From: JAGXQV01 sp964527565
Lineage (GTDB): Bacteria; Pseudomonadota; Gammaproteobacteria; Burkholderiales; Sulfuricellaceae
Assembly: GCA_964527565.1 (NCBI GenBank)
Contig: CAZGOY010000007.1
Span: 1 to 64,000 of the forward strand
DNA: 64,000 nucleotides
Direction of reading: 5' to 3'
Made by a program: the position numbers and the translations under genes. Numbering within the stretch: position 1 is the first letter of the stretch; every line of letters starts with the position of its first letter. Positions 34,002 through 43,955 of the stretch are shown piece by piece. The notes below the pieces were generated by a model that saw only the letters and a list, made by a program, of their open reading frames with translations, did no database searches and was not told the DNA's origin.

Positions 34002-35510
34002 ATGAGCAACCACGAAATCGAACCAAGCCAGCGCCATCCCGGCACTGCCGCTTTCCTGCAACGCGCCGGCAAGATGCTGATCGGCGGGCAATGGGTCGAA
34101 GCCGCTTCCGGCAAGCGTTTCAAAACGCTCAATCCGGCGACCGGCGATCTGCTCGCCGAAGTGGCCGAGGGCGACAAGGAAGACGTCGAGCGCGCCGTGG
34201 CGGCGGCGCGCAAGGCTTTCGAGAATCCCGAGTGGCGGCGCATGATGCCCACCGACCGGGAACGCATGGTGCGCAAGTTCATCGCTCTGTTGGAGGCCAA
34301 CATCGATGAGCTGTCCGAACTGGAAACCCTGGATTGCGGCAAACCCATCGGCGCTTCGCGTTACGTCGATCTGCCGCTGACCATCGACACCCTGTATTAC
34401 TACGCCGGTTTCTCCACCAAGCTGGAAGGCGAGGTGCTGAACCACGGCTGTTCCTACACGCCCAACGACCGTTATTTCGCCTACACCCTGCGCGAGCCGG
34501 TGGGCGTGGTGGGCATGATTCTCCCCTGGAATTTCCCGCTGCTGCTGCTTTCGATGAAACTCGGCCCGGCGCTGGCGGTGGGCTGCACCTGCGTCATCAA
34601 GCCCGCCGAGGACACGCCGCTGACCACCCTGCGCTTGGCCGAACTGGCCCAGGAAGCGGGCATTCCCGACGGCGTCATCAACGTGGTGCCCGGTTACGGG
34701 CACACTGCCGGCGCGGCGCTGGCCAGCCACCCCGGCGTGGATAAATGCGCCTTCACCGGTTCCACCGAGGTCGGCAAGTCCATCGTCAACGCCGCCAGCG
34801 GCAACCTGAAGCGCCTCTCCCTGGAACTCGGCGGCAAGGCGCCCAACATCGTGCTGCCCGATGCCGACATCGAAGCCGCCATCGAAGGCGCGGCCACCGC
34901 CATCTACGTCAACCAGGGCGAAATCTGCTGCGCCGGTTCGCGCCTCTACGTCCACAAGAGCATTTACGACAAGGTGGTCGCCGGTGTGGTGGAGCGCGCC
35001 CGCAACACCAAGGTCGGCCCCGGCCTCAACCCGGAAGCGCAGATGGGGCCGCTGATCAACCAGGCCCAACTCGACCAGGTATGCCGCTATGTCGATTCCG
35101 GACGCAGCCAAGGGGCGGATGTGCTGGTCGGCGGCGGGCGGGTCGGCGACAAGGGGTTCTTCTACGCGCCCACCGTGCTGGCCAACACCCACAAGACCAT
35201 GAAAGTGGTGCGCGAGGAAATCTTCGGCCCGGTGCTGTCGGCCATGCCTTACGATGACCTCGACGAAGTCATCAAGGACGCCAACGACACCGAATACGGC
35301 CTCTCCGCCGGCATCTGGACGCGCGACGTGAGCCATGCCCACCAGGTGGCGGCGCGCCTCCAGGCCGGCACCGTATGGATCAACTGCTTCCACATCTTCG
35401 ACGTGACCCAGCCCTTCGGCGGCTACAAGCAATCGGGCTGGGGGCGCGAGTGGGGCAAGGCGGCGCTGGAACACTACACCGAGGTGAAATCCGTTTGTAT
35501 CAAAATGTAG
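34002..35510 (+). CDS. NAD-dependent aldehyde dehydrogenase (ALDH1/2-like)
   Basis: A 502-residue ALDH. It has 'PWNFPLLLLSMKLGPALAVG' and 'VIKPAEDTPLTTLRLAEL', the cofactor loop 'AFTGSTEVGKSIV', the general base Glu in 'LSLELGGKAPNIVL' and the catalytic Cys near residue 308 in 'NQGEICCAGSRLYV'. The 'CCAGSRLYV' signature suggests a betaine- or phenylacetaldehyde-type enzyme, but the natural substrate is uncertain. GAGGTGATGAAACC precedes the ATG. It is followed after 40 bases by the giant kinase gene. Confidence 0.95.
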   Translation: MSNHEIEPSQRHPGTAAFLQRAGKMLIGGQWVEAASGKRFKTLNPATGDLLAEVAEGDKEDVERAVAAARKAFENPEWRRMMPTDRERMVRKFIALLEANIDELSELETLDCGKPIGASRYVDLPLTIDTLYYYAGFSTKLEGEVLNHGCSYTPNDRYFAYTLREPVGVVGMILPWNFPLLLLSMKLGPALAVGCTCVIKPAEDTPLTTLRLAELAQEAGIPDGVINVVPGYGHTAGAALASHPGVDKCAFTGSTEVGKSIVNAASGNLKRLSLELGGKAPNIVLPDADIEAAIEGAATAIYVNQGEICCAGSRLYVHKSIYDKVVAGVVERARNTKVGPGLNPEAQMGPLINQAQLDQVCRYVDSGRSQGADVLVGGGRVGDKGFFYAPTVLANTHKTMKVVREEIFGPVLSAMPYDDLDEVIKDANDTEYGLSAGIWTRDVSHAHQVAARLQAGTVWINCFHIFDVTQPFGGYKQSGWGREWGKAALEHYTEVKSVCIKM

Positions 35511-35550
35511 CAGGGCGGGCACGAAAGCGAGCCCACCCAAGCCTGATGCG

Positions 35551-38500
35551 ATGATAGTCTCGGAATTCAGCAACCTGACGCTCATCCACGAGAGTTCGCG
35601 CTCGCGTATTTACCGGGGGGCAGCGCGGGAGGATGGTGCGCGGGTGATCGTCAAGGAACTCTGGTCCGAGTCCTACAGCTACGCCGAAGAAGCGCGGCTG
35701 CGCCGCGAATACGAGATTCTGCGCCACCTTCACGAAGTGGCGGGGGTGCCGCAGGCGAGAACGCTGCAAAACGACCGCGCCATGCTGGCAATTGTGTTGT
35801 GCGACAGCGGGGGCGATTCGCTGTACCGGCTTCTGCGTAGCCGCGCCCTGCAGCTGGGCGAATCGCTGGACATCGCGCTACGGGTCACCGAAATTCTTGG
35901 CGCGGTGCATACCGCCGGCGTCATCCACCGGGACGTCAATCCTTCCAACATCATCTTCAACCCGGAAACCAGGCAGATCGAGCTGATCGATTACGGCATA
36001 TCCAGCCTGCTTTCCGCAGAAAACCCCGTCATGGGCGGGGCAGGCGGTCTGGAAGGCACCCTCGCCTATATCTCCCCGGAACAGACCGGACGCACCAACC
36101 GGACAGTAGATTACCGCAGCGACTACTACTCGCTGGGCGTTACCCTGTACGAGCTGTTTTCCGGAAAATTGCCGTTCGCTTCCGGCGATTCGATGGAAAC
36201 CGTCCACGCCCATCTGGCGCTGCGTCCGAAGCCGTTGCACGAAGCCAAACCCGGCATTCCCCTGCAACTTTCGGCGATTGTCGGCAAGCTGATGGCGAAA
36301 AATGCCGAGGATCGCTACCAGAGCGCGCGCGGCATCCGCGCCGATCTGGAAGAATGCCTGCGCCAACTGCGCGAGGGCAAAGAGCTTGCCCCATTTCCGC
36401 TGGGGCGGGAGGATGTGGCGGAGCGCTTCATCATCCCCGAGAAGCTGTATGGCCGCGACAGCGAAATCAAAACCCTGATGGACGCCTTCCAGCGCGCCGC
36501 CGATGGCGGGCGCGCGCTGTTGCTGGTGGAGGGCTATTCCGGTGTGGGCAAGAGCTGCCTGGTGCGCGAAGTTTACTGGCCAATCGCACGCCAGCGCGGA
36601 TTCTTCATCAGCGGCAAGTTCGACCAGTTCAAGCGCAACATCCCCTACAGCGCCGTGGTCAACGCCTTTCAGGGCCTGATCCGGCAACTGCTGACCGGTA
36701 GTGAAAAACAGATCGCCGAATGGCGCGACAAATTAAGCGCTGCATTCGGCCCCAATGGTCGCATCATCACCGAGGTGATCCCCGAGGTTGAGCTGATCGT
36801 CGGACCGCAGCCGGAGCTTCCCCCCCAGGCCGCCGTGGAGTCGGAAAACCGTTTCCGGCGCACGCTTTTCGCTTTCATCCACCTGTTTCTCGCCCCGGAG
36901 CACCCGCTGGTGCTGTTCCTCGACGACCTGCAATGGGCCGATTCCGCCAGTCTGCGCCTGATCGAACTGTTGATGGGCGACGCAGACATTCACCACCTGT
37001 TCATCATCGGCGCCTACCGTGACAACGAAACCCGTGCCGACCACCCGCTTTCGCTCGCCATCGAGAGGCTCGAACAGGTCGGCGGGGACATGGCGCGGGT
37101 CGCGCTGTTCCCGCTGGGTGAGCACCATGTGCGCATGTTGCTTGCCGATACCCTGCACCGCGACGAAAAAGCGGTGCAGCCGCTGGCCGACCTGGTACTC
37201 GCCAAAACTGGCGGCAACCCGTTCTTCGTCAACCAGTTCCTGATGACGCTGTACCAGGAGCGGCTGATCGCTTTTTCGCCTGGCGAAAACGAAAACGGCG
37301 AAAAGTGCATGTGCTGGAACTGGGACCTGAAGGCGATAAATCGCCTGGATTTCACCGACAACGTCGTCGATCTGATGATCGCCAAGTTGCAGCGCCTGCC
37401 CGAACAAACCCAGCAAGCGTTGCGCTTGGCGGCCTGCGCCGGCAACAGTTTCGACGTGCATACCCTGGCTATCATCCATGAAAAACCTGCCGCCGCCACC
37501 TATGAGGATCTGCTGCCGGCAGTGCGTCAGGGCTTTATTCTGACCGATACGGAGCAGGTTTTTTCCGGAGTCGGCGGGACGCGGCGCCATCCGGTGAGCG
37601 GGCGCTGCCGTTTCCTCCACGACCGTGTCCAACATGCCGCCTACATGCTGATCGACGACGCCATGAAGCGGGCTGTGCACCTGCGCATCGGCCGACTGCT
37701 GGCGGCGCGCCTGGGCGACGAGGAAAGCCTGGAACACGTTTTCGAGCTCGTCGGCCATTTCAACAAGGGTGCTCAGCTGCTCGACGATGACGGCGAACGG
37801 GTCAAGGTGGCGCTGCTCAACCTGGAAGCCGTGCGCCGCGCCAGGGCTTCCACCGCCTATGATTCCGCGTTGCGATTCTTGCACGAAGCTGAGACTGTCC
37901 TGTGCGGTCCCCCGGCGGTGGTATCCTCGCCATCAGGGCTGTTGCTGCGCCTCTACCGCGAGCGTGCCGAACTGGAATACCTCAACGGCAATTACCAGGA
38001 ATCGGAACGCTACTTCAATCTGGCGCATGCGCATGCGCTATCGGACATCGAGGTTGCCGGGGTGTACGATTTGCAGATCGTCCAGTACACCATGCTGGGC
38101 CGACACGAAGAGGCGATTTCGACCGGGCGGCGGGCGCTTGACCTGCTCGGCATCGCGATGCCGTCCACCGGCCTGAAGCAGGCGATAGACAAGGAGCTTG
38201 CCGCTGTCCACGAAGCGCTGGGCGGTCGCCCGATCAATGCCCTGATCGACGCCGCGCCCATGGATCAACCGGATATGGCGGCAGCGATGAAGCTGCTCAA
38301 CGACCTGACGCCCGCCGCCTATTTCGAGCAGCCCGACCTTTATTCCTGGATATTGGCCAAAATGGCCAACCTGTCGCTACGCCACGGACACGCACCGGAA
38401 TCGGGCAAGGGCTATACCAGTTTCGGCAACGTTCTGGTGTATGAGTCCGAGGCTCTCCAGGATGGTTTCGATTTCGGTATGCTCGGCCTGCACCTGAGTC

Positions 38501-41500
38501 TGCGCGACGACCACAAGGCCTACATTTGCCGCTGCTGTTTCGTGCTCACTGCATTCCTCGTCCACTGGGTCAAGCCGATCAGGGATGGGGGGGCGCTCGG
38601 TGAACAGGGCTACCAGGCGGGGTTGGATTCCGGCGAATTGCTTTATGCCGGCTACATTCTCGCCTTCAACAATGTGCTCAACGGTTTTTTCAGCGCTCAC
38701 AATCTGTTGGAAGTCCTGGGCGAAATCGAACGGCGTCGGCCTTTCGTGGAAAAAACCACCAACCGGCTCGCCATCGACATCATGGGCGCCGTTGGCTTGG
38801 CCGCCAACGCCCTGGTCGGCGGCGGGCAGAGCGAAGCGCTGGCGCAAGGCACGCCGGGCAGCCCCACCGTGAAGGGGGTGCGCCAGGTGTTGTCGGCCTA
38901 CCTGCATTTTCTCTTCGAGCGCCCGCACGATGCGCTCGCAGCCGCCCGTGCGGCGGCGGCGCAAAGCTCCTTCATCAACGGCACCATTGCCCAGTCCAGC
39001 CACTATTTTTACCTAGCGCTGATCCTGGCCAGCTGCGATCAGGATATTTCCGCAAGCGAACGCAAGAAAAACCGTAAGGAACTGGCGGCGTGCTGCGAAC
39101 GGCTACGGCGCTGGGCGCTTTCCGCGCCGGGCAATTTCTCCCACCAGCACCTGCTGGCGAGCGCCGAACTGGCGCGCATCGAAGGTCGCTGCGACGCCGC
39201 CCTGGAACTGTATGACCAAGCCATCGAAGCGGCGAGTGCGAGCGGCTTCACCCATGATGCAGCGCTCGCCAACGAGCTGGCGGGCCGGTTCCTGTTGGGC
39301 GAGGACAAGCGCAGTTTCGCACGCCTCTACCTGCGCGAAGCGCTGGACGGCTACCAGATGTGGGGCGCGGGCGCCAAGGTCGAACAGCTGAGAGCGCGCT
39401 ATCCCGCCATGCTGCTCGGCAATACCCGGCACCACGAGACCTTGCGGCACACCACCAGTTTGCCGCAGCGTTCTACCTCTCACGACGAGCTGGACCTGAA
39501 CGCCGTGCTCAAGGCTTCGCAAGCCATCTCCGGCGAGATCGTGCTGGAACGGCTGCTCAGCAAGTTGATGGAAATCGTCATGGAGAGCGCGGGCGCCGAA
39601 AAAGGCAGCCTGATCCTGAAAAAAGGCGAGAGCCTGGAAGTCGAAGTCGATGCGGCGACGGAACGCGACATGACTTATCCGGCCACCCCGCTGGAAGAGG
39701 CCGATAACATCGCGGTGGCCATCGTCAACTATGTTGCCCATACCCGCGAGGACCTGGTGCTCGACGACGCAACGCGCGAGGCGCTCTTCGCCCAGGACGA
39801 CTATGTCCGCAGCCGGGCGCTCCGTTCGGTGCTGTGCTTCCCGATACTCCATCACGGGCAACTCATTGGGCTGCTCTATCTGGAAAATAACCAGACCACC
39901 GCAGCCTTTACCGCAGGCCGGGTCGCGCTGCTCAAGACGATTGCTTCGCAGGCCGCAATTTCGCTGGAAAACGCACGTTTTTACATGACGCTGGAAGAGT
40001 CCGAGCACAAATACCGCTCGCTCTACGAAAATGCCGTGGAAGGGATATTCCGCACCACCGTCGTCGGCCGGATGCTCACCGCCAACCCCGCAATGGCGCG
40101 CATCCTCGGCTATGTTTCGCCCGAAGATCTGTTGTCCGCAGTGAGCGACATTGCCGCGCAGTTGTATGCCGACCCGGAGCAGCGCCGCGAGATTATCGGG
40201 GTGCTGCGGGAAAAGGGCAGCGTTTCCGATTTCGAGACCCGTTTCAAGCGCAAGGATGGTTCCGAAACCTGGGTGTCGATTTCCGCCCGGGTGGAACGCG
40301 ACGAAGCGGGCGGCATCCGCTACATCGAAGGATCGCTGCTCGACATCAACGAGCGCAAGGAAAAGGAGCGCGCCGAACGCGAACGCAAGGAAGCCGACAT
40401 CGCCAATCAGGCAAAAAGCATGTTCCTGTCCAGCATGAGCCACGAAATCCGTACCCCCATGAACGCCATCCTCGGACTCACCGAACTGACACTGGATACC
40501 GATCTGACCCCCAAGCAGCGCGATTACCTGCGCAAGGTCAAGACAGCTTCCCACAATCTGCTGGGCATCATCAACGACATCCTCGACGTGTCGAAAATCG
40601 AAGCCGGCAAGATGGACCTGGAACTGATCGATTTCGACTTGGAAGAGGTCTTGAGCGGCGTTTCAGACATCATCGGCATGGTCGCCTCCCAGAAAGGCAT
40701 CGAACTGCTTTTCGACATCGCCCCGCAAACGCCTACCCGCCTGGTCGGCGACCCGTTGCGCCTCGGCCAGATACTGCTCAACCTCAGCAACAACGCCGTC
40801 AAATTCACCGATGCGGGAGAAATCCTGGTAACGGTCGCGAGTACGGAACAGCCTGGCGACCGGGTAAAGCTGAATTTTTGCGTGCGCGACACCGGCATCG
40901 GCATGAGCAGCGAACAGATGGGGCGCATTTTCCAGTCGTTCAGCCAAGCCGACAGTTCGACCACCCGCAAATACGGCGGCACCGGGTTGGGGCTGACCAT
41001 CTGCAAGAAACTGGTGGAAATGATGGGGGGCGAAATTGCCGTGCAAAGCGAGCCGGGCAAGGGCAGCACCTTCACTTTCAGCGCCGAATTTGGCCAGGGC
41101 GCGCCGACGGAACAGGACGCCTTTGCCCTCAGGGGACGGCGGCGCGACAAAATGCGGGTGCTGGTGGTGGACGACAGCGACAATGCGCGCCTGATCCTCG
41201 AACATACCCTGCGCTCGCTCGGCTTCGACGTTGCCGCAGTGGATTCCGGTGCCGCCGCCTTGCACAAACTGGAGACGGCGTCGCACCAGCAGGCCTTCGA
41301 CCTGGTGCTGATGGACTGGAAAATGCCGGGCATGGACGGCATCGAAGCCACCCGGCGCATCCGCGAGAACAATCATCTGGCGGTCATGCCGGCGATCCTG
41401 ATGGTCAGCGCTTACAACCGCGAGGAGGTGGTGCGCGAAGCCTGGGAAGCAGGGATCGACGAATTCCTGTCCAAGCCCTTCTACCCCTCGCTGCTGCTCG

Positions 41501-42645
41501 ACACCATTCACAACCTCTTCGACAAGGGGGGCGTGCCGGACGGGCGCTTGGCCGAGGTTCGCGACAAGGCGGGCGAAGTGTGCCTGGAGGGCGCGACGAT
41601 TCTGCTGGTCGATGACCAGGAACTCAACCTGCTGGTGGCGAAAAACTTCCTGAAGAAAACCGGTGCAGACGTGGTTACGGCGGTCAACGGGCGCCAGGCG
41701 GTAGAGCGGGTCCATGCGCCGGGAGCGCACTTCGATGCGGTGCTGATGGACATCCAGATGCCGGTCATGGACGGTTTCGACGCCTGCCGTAGTATTCGCA
41801 GCGACGAGCGTTTCAGCCGCCTGCCGATCATCGCCATGACCGCCCACGCCGCCGCCGAAGAGCGCAAACGCTGCCTGGATGCCGGTATGAACGACCATAT
41901 CAGCAAGCCGGTTGATCCGGTCAAACTGTTTGCCCTTCTGCGCAAATGGATCACGCCGAAATCCTCCGCCGCGCCGGGAATACCCCACGAACGCGCACTT
42001 AATGTCCGACCGGGCGCGGGAATTGCCGATTTGCCGGGACTATCGCTGGGCGACCTTCTCGCCCAGTTGGGCAACGACAAACCGTTTTTGCTCCAGATGG
42101 CCGAGCTGTTCCTGCGCGGCCATGCCGATGCCGCCACGCGGCTGCGCACCTGCCTCGCAGCGCGGGATTTCGACGGGGCGCGGCATATCGCCCACACGCT
42201 CAAGGGCACCGGCGGCCAGATCGGTGCTATTCCCCTGTCGCAAGTGGCGCAAAAACTCGAAGAAACCATCGTGCAAAACCCTGGGCAGGATATGGTTCAA
42301 CTGGTGGACGAGCTCGAAATCCGCCTCGATGAACTGGTCGGCTCGCTCACAAAAATCGCCGCCCATCTGGCGGAGGACGGCGCCGACCCCGCCGACCCCG
42401 CCGCGCCGGCGGCGGAAAACACCCTGGAACCCACTCTTCTGGCGGAGCGTTGTCGAGCGCTGGCGCTTCTGATCGAGGACGATGTCGCCGACGCCATCGA
42501 TTTTATCAAGGAACTTGGCGGCGCCAGCGCCGACACGACCGTGACCCGGTTATTGCAGCGGGTCAGGGATGCGCTGCAGGATTTCGACTCCGACGCCGCG
42601 CAGGAGCATCTGCGCGGATTAATACAACGCCTGGAAAGTCCGTAA
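35551..42645 (+). CDS. Giant hybrid kinase: Ser/Thr kinase-like, AAA ATPase, GAF, PAS, histidine kinase, two receivers, Hpt
   Basis: The 2364-residue protein starts with a protein-kinase-like domain (about residues 1-275) with 'IHRDVNPSNIIFN' and 'LIDYGISSLL'; the catalytic-loop lysine of HRDxKxxN is Asn. Next is a MalT-like AAA ATPase with Walker A 'GYSGVGKSCL' near residue 326 and Walker B 'LVLFLDDLQWAD' near 454. A long helical TPR-like stretch follows (about 700-1290). Then come GAF (about 1313-1475), PAS (about 1484-1600), histidine kinase 'SSMSHEIRTPMNAIL' near 1630 with 'NLSNNAVKF' and 'KYGGTGLGLTICKKL', receiver 1 (phospho-Asp near 1919 in 'MDWKMPGMDG'), receiver 2 (near 2064, 'MDIQMPVMDG') and Hpt with 'HIAHTLKGTGGQIG' near 2212. 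No membrane segments are seen. A receiver-GGDEF gene follows by two bases and is the likely output. Confidence 0.93.
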   Translation: MIVSEFSNLTLIHESSRSRIYRGAAREDGARVIVKELWSESYSYAEEARLRREYEILRHLHEVAGVPQARTLQNDRAMLAIVLCDSGGDSLYRLLRSRALQLGESLDIALRVTEILGAVHTAGVIHRDVNPSNIIFNPETRQIELIDYGISSLLSAENPVMGGAGGLEGTLAYISPEQTGRTNRTVDYRSDYYSLGVTLYELFSGKLPFASGDSMETVHAHLALRPKPLHEAKPGIPLQLSAIVGKLMAKNAEDRYQSARGIRADLEECLRQLREGKELAPFPLGREDVAERFIIPEKLYGRDSEIKTLMDAFQRAADGGRALLLVEGYSGVGKSCLVREVYWPIARQRGFFISGKFDQFKRNIPYSAVVNAFQGLIRQLLTGSEKQIAEWRDKLSAAFGPNGRIITEVIPEVELIVGPQPELPPQAAVESENRFRRTLFAFIHLFLAPEHPLVLFLDDLQWADSASLRLIELLMGDADIHHLFIIGAYRDNETRADHPLSLAIERLEQVGGDMARVALFPLGEHHVRMLLADTLHRDEKAVQPLADLVLAKTGGNPFFVNQFLMTLYQERLIAFSPGENENGEKCMCWNWDLKAINRLDFTDNVVDLMIAKLQRLPEQTQQALRLAACAGNSFDVHTLAIIHEKPAAATYEDLLPAVRQGFILTDTEQVFSGVGGTRRHPVSGRCRFLHDRVQHAAYMLIDDAMKRAVHLRIGRLLAARLGDEESLEHVFELVGHFNKGAQLLDDDGERVKVALLNLEAVRRARASTAYDSALRFLHEAETVLCGPPAVVSSPSGLLLRLYRERAELEYLNGNYQESERYFNLAHAHALSDIEVAGVYDLQIVQYTMLGRHEEAISTGRRALDLLGIAMPSTGLKQAIDKELAAVHEALGGRPINALIDAAPMDQPDMAAAMKLLNDLTPAAYFEQPDLYSWILAKMANLSLRHGHAPESGKGYTSFGNVLVYESEALQDGFDFGMLGLHLSLRDDHKAYICRCCFVLTAFLVHWVKPIRDGGALGEQGYQAGLDSGELLYAGYILAFNNVLNGFFSAHNLLEVLGEIERRRPFVEKTTNRLAIDIMGAVGLAANALVGGGQSEALAQGTPGSPTVKGVRQVLSAYLHFLFERPHDALAAARAAAAQSSFINGTIAQSSHYFYLALILASCDQDISASERKKNRKELAACCERLRRWALSAPGNFSHQHLLASAELARIEGRCDAALELYDQAIEAASASGFTHDAALANELAGRFLLGEDKRSFARLYLREALDGYQMWGAGAKVEQLRARYPAMLLGNTRHHETLRHTTSLPQRSTSHDELDLNAVLKASQAISGEIVLERLLSKLMEIVMESAGAEKGSLILKKGESLEVEVDAATERDMTYPATPLEEADNIAVAIVNYVAHTREDLVLDDATREALFAQDDYVRSRALRSVLCFPILHHGQLIGLLYLENNQTTAAFTAGRVALLKTIASQAAISLENARFYMTLEESEHKYRSLYENAVEGIFRTTVVGRMLTANPAMARILGYVSPEDLLSAVSDIAAQLYADPEQRREIIGVLREKGSVSDFETRFKRKDGSETWVSISARVERDEAGGIRYIEGSLLDINERKEKERAERERKEADIANQAKSMFLSSMSHEIRTPMNAILGLTELTLDTDLTPKQRDYLRKVKTASHNLLGIINDILDVSKIEAGKMDLELIDFDLEEVLSGVSDIIGMVASQKGIELLFDIAPQTPTRLVGDPLRLGQILLNLSNNAVKFTDAGEILVTVASTEQPGDRVKLNFCVRDTGIGMSSEQMGRIFQSFSQADSSTTRKYGGTGLGLTICKKLVEMMGGEIAVQSEPGKGSTFTFSAEFGQGAPTEQDAFALRGRRRDKMRVLVVDDSDNARLILEHTLRSLGFDVAAVDSGAAALHKLETASHQQAFDLVLMDWKMPGMDGIEATRRIRENNHLAVMPAILMVSAYNREEVVREAWEAGIDEFLSKPFYPSLLLDTIHNLFDKGGVPDGRLAEVRDKAGEVCLEGATILLVDDQELNLLVAKNFLKKTGADVVTAVNGRQAVERVHAPGAHFDAVLMDIQMPVMDGFDACRSIRSDERFSRLPIIAMTAHAAAEERKRCLDAGMNDHISKPVDPVKLFALLRKWITPKSSAAPGIPHERALNVRPGAGIADLPGLSLGDLLAQLGNDKPFLLQMAELFLRGHADAATRLRTCLAARDFDGARHIAHTLKGTGGQIGAIPLSQVAQKLEETIVQNPGQDMVQLVDELEIRLDELVGSLTKIAAHLAEDGADPADPAAPAAENTLEPTLLAERCRALALLIEDDVADAIDFIKELGGASADTTVTRLLQRVRDALQDFDSDAAQEHLRGLIQRLESP

Positions 42646-42647
42646 CC

Positions 42648-43586
42648 ATGAATACCTCTCAAAAGGAGCGAAAGATCCTCATCATCGACGATGAACGTTC
42701 CAATATCACCTATTTGATGAGCCTCTTGAAGCACGATTACAAGCTGATCGCGGCGCTGGACGGCCTCAAGGGGCTGGAAATGGCTGCCGGTGTTGGAGGG
42801 GGGGGCGGCAGCGCCCCCGACCTGATCCTGCTCGACGTGATGATGCCGGGCATGGATGGCTATCAGGTATGTGAACGGCTCAAATCCGACGACCGCACCC
42901 GCAACATTCCAGTGATATTCGTCACTGCGGCAAGCGACGCGAACGACGAAACCCGTGGCTTCGATCTCGGGGCGGCGGACTACATCGCCAAACCGTTTCA
43001 CCCTTCCGTTGTCAAGGCGCGGGTGCGCACCCAGATCGAACTCAAGATCAAGGGCGACATGCTGGAACAGCTCGCCTCCGTCGATGGCTTGCTCAACATC
43101 TACAACCGGCGCCGTTTTGACGAAATGCTCAAGATCGAATGGGTGCGGGCGCAGCGCACCAACGATCCGCTTTCCCTGGTCATGATCGATATCGACCACT
43201 TCAAGCTCTACAACGACTATTACGGTCATGCGGGCGGCGATGGCTGTTTGAAGCAAGTGGCGTGGATCCTAAAAAACTGCCTCAAGCGCCCCACCGATTT
43301 CATCGCCCGTTACGGTGGTGAGGAAATCGTGGTGCTCCTCCCGGAGACCTCCAGGGATGGTGCCGTGATGATAGGCGAACTGATGTGTCGGGAAATCGCC
43401 GTCGAACAGATTCCTCATCCGGCGTCGCCGACCGCAGCCCACGTAACCATCAGCGTGGGTGTTTCCACGGCGTTGCCGGGCGGCAGTATCGGCAGCGCCC
43501 ATGCCTTGCTCGAAAGCGCCGATGCGCACTTGTACGTCTCCAAAAAAGCTGGGCGCAATCGCGTCAGCGCCTATGTCGAAGGATAG
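42648..43586 (+). CDS. Receiver-GGDEF response regulator (diguanylate cyclase)
   Basis: A 312-residue PleD-like regulator. The receiver has 'ILIIDDERSNITYL' and phospho-Asp in 'LILLDVMMPGMDGYQV' (about residue 63), then 'AADYIAKPFHP'. The GGDEF domain has the catalytic loop 'ARYGGEEIVVLLP' (GGEEI variant, near residue 222) and 'MIDIDHFKLYNDYYGHAGGD'. GGEEF/GGEEI are active variants in many cyclases. An unusual poly-Gly stretch (AAGVGGGGGSAPD, about residues 46-58) lies in the receiver. ATG 42648 is two bases after the giant kinase stop, suggesting co-translation and a cognate phosphorelay pair. Confidence 0.92.
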   Translation: MNTSQKERKILIIDDERSNITYLMSLLKHDYKLIAALDGLKGLEMAAGVGGGGGSAPDLILLDVMMPGMDGYQVCERLKSDDRTRNIPVIFVTAASDANDETRGFDLGAADYIAKPFHPSVVKARVRTQIELKIKGDMLEQLASVDGLLNIYNRRRFDEMLKIEWVRAQRTNDPLSLVMIDIDHFKLYNDYYGHAGGDGCLKQVAWILKNCLKRPTDFIARYGGEEIVVLLPETSRDGAVMIGELMCREIAVEQIPHPASPTAAHVTISVGVSTALPGGSIGSAHALLESADAHLYVSKKAGRNRVSAYVEG

Positions 43587-43705
43587 GAAATTCAGGCACG
43601 CAACGCAAAGCATCCGAAGCCTGGACAATAAAAACAAAATATCAATTTGCGCGGCGGCACGTCGCTGTTTTTGGACGTTGCGCTGATTTGAACGCGTCAT
43701 TAGGA

Positions 43706-43781
43706 TGGCGCCCCCGACACGAATCGAACGTGTGACCCCTTCCTTAGGAGGGAAGTGCTCTATCCACTGAGCTACGGGGGC
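43706..43781 (-). tRNA. tRNA-Arg (anticodon CCT)
   Basis: On the minus strand the gene starts GCCCCCGTAGCTCAGTGGAT at 43781. The anticodon arm is CTTCC-CTCCTAA-GGAAG, giving anticodon CCT (Arg, AGG codon). T-arm is ACACG-TTCGATT-CGTGT and the acceptor stem closes with CGGGGGC. CCA is encoded at 43706-43708. Length with CCA is 76 bases. I found no duplicate of its 3' end in the window that would mark an integrated element. Confidence 0.96.
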
Positions 43782-43955
43782 GTTGACGCGGACAGGATTA
43801 TATCATTATGTCGCTCAGCCTAGCCGACATACGCCCTGAATATGGCGCTATTATGACAAGGGGGTTGACCATGCGGCGCGCGGGGCTAACAATGTGCGCA
43901 TTGATGTGTTTCTCCTGCGGCATTTTTGCCGTGGACTTGAAAGAGGGTGGGAAAG

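Noticed and set aside
43706..43781. tRNA-Arg as an attachment site of an integrated element
   Set aside because: No integrase gene nearby and no repeat of the tRNA 3' end noticed in the window.
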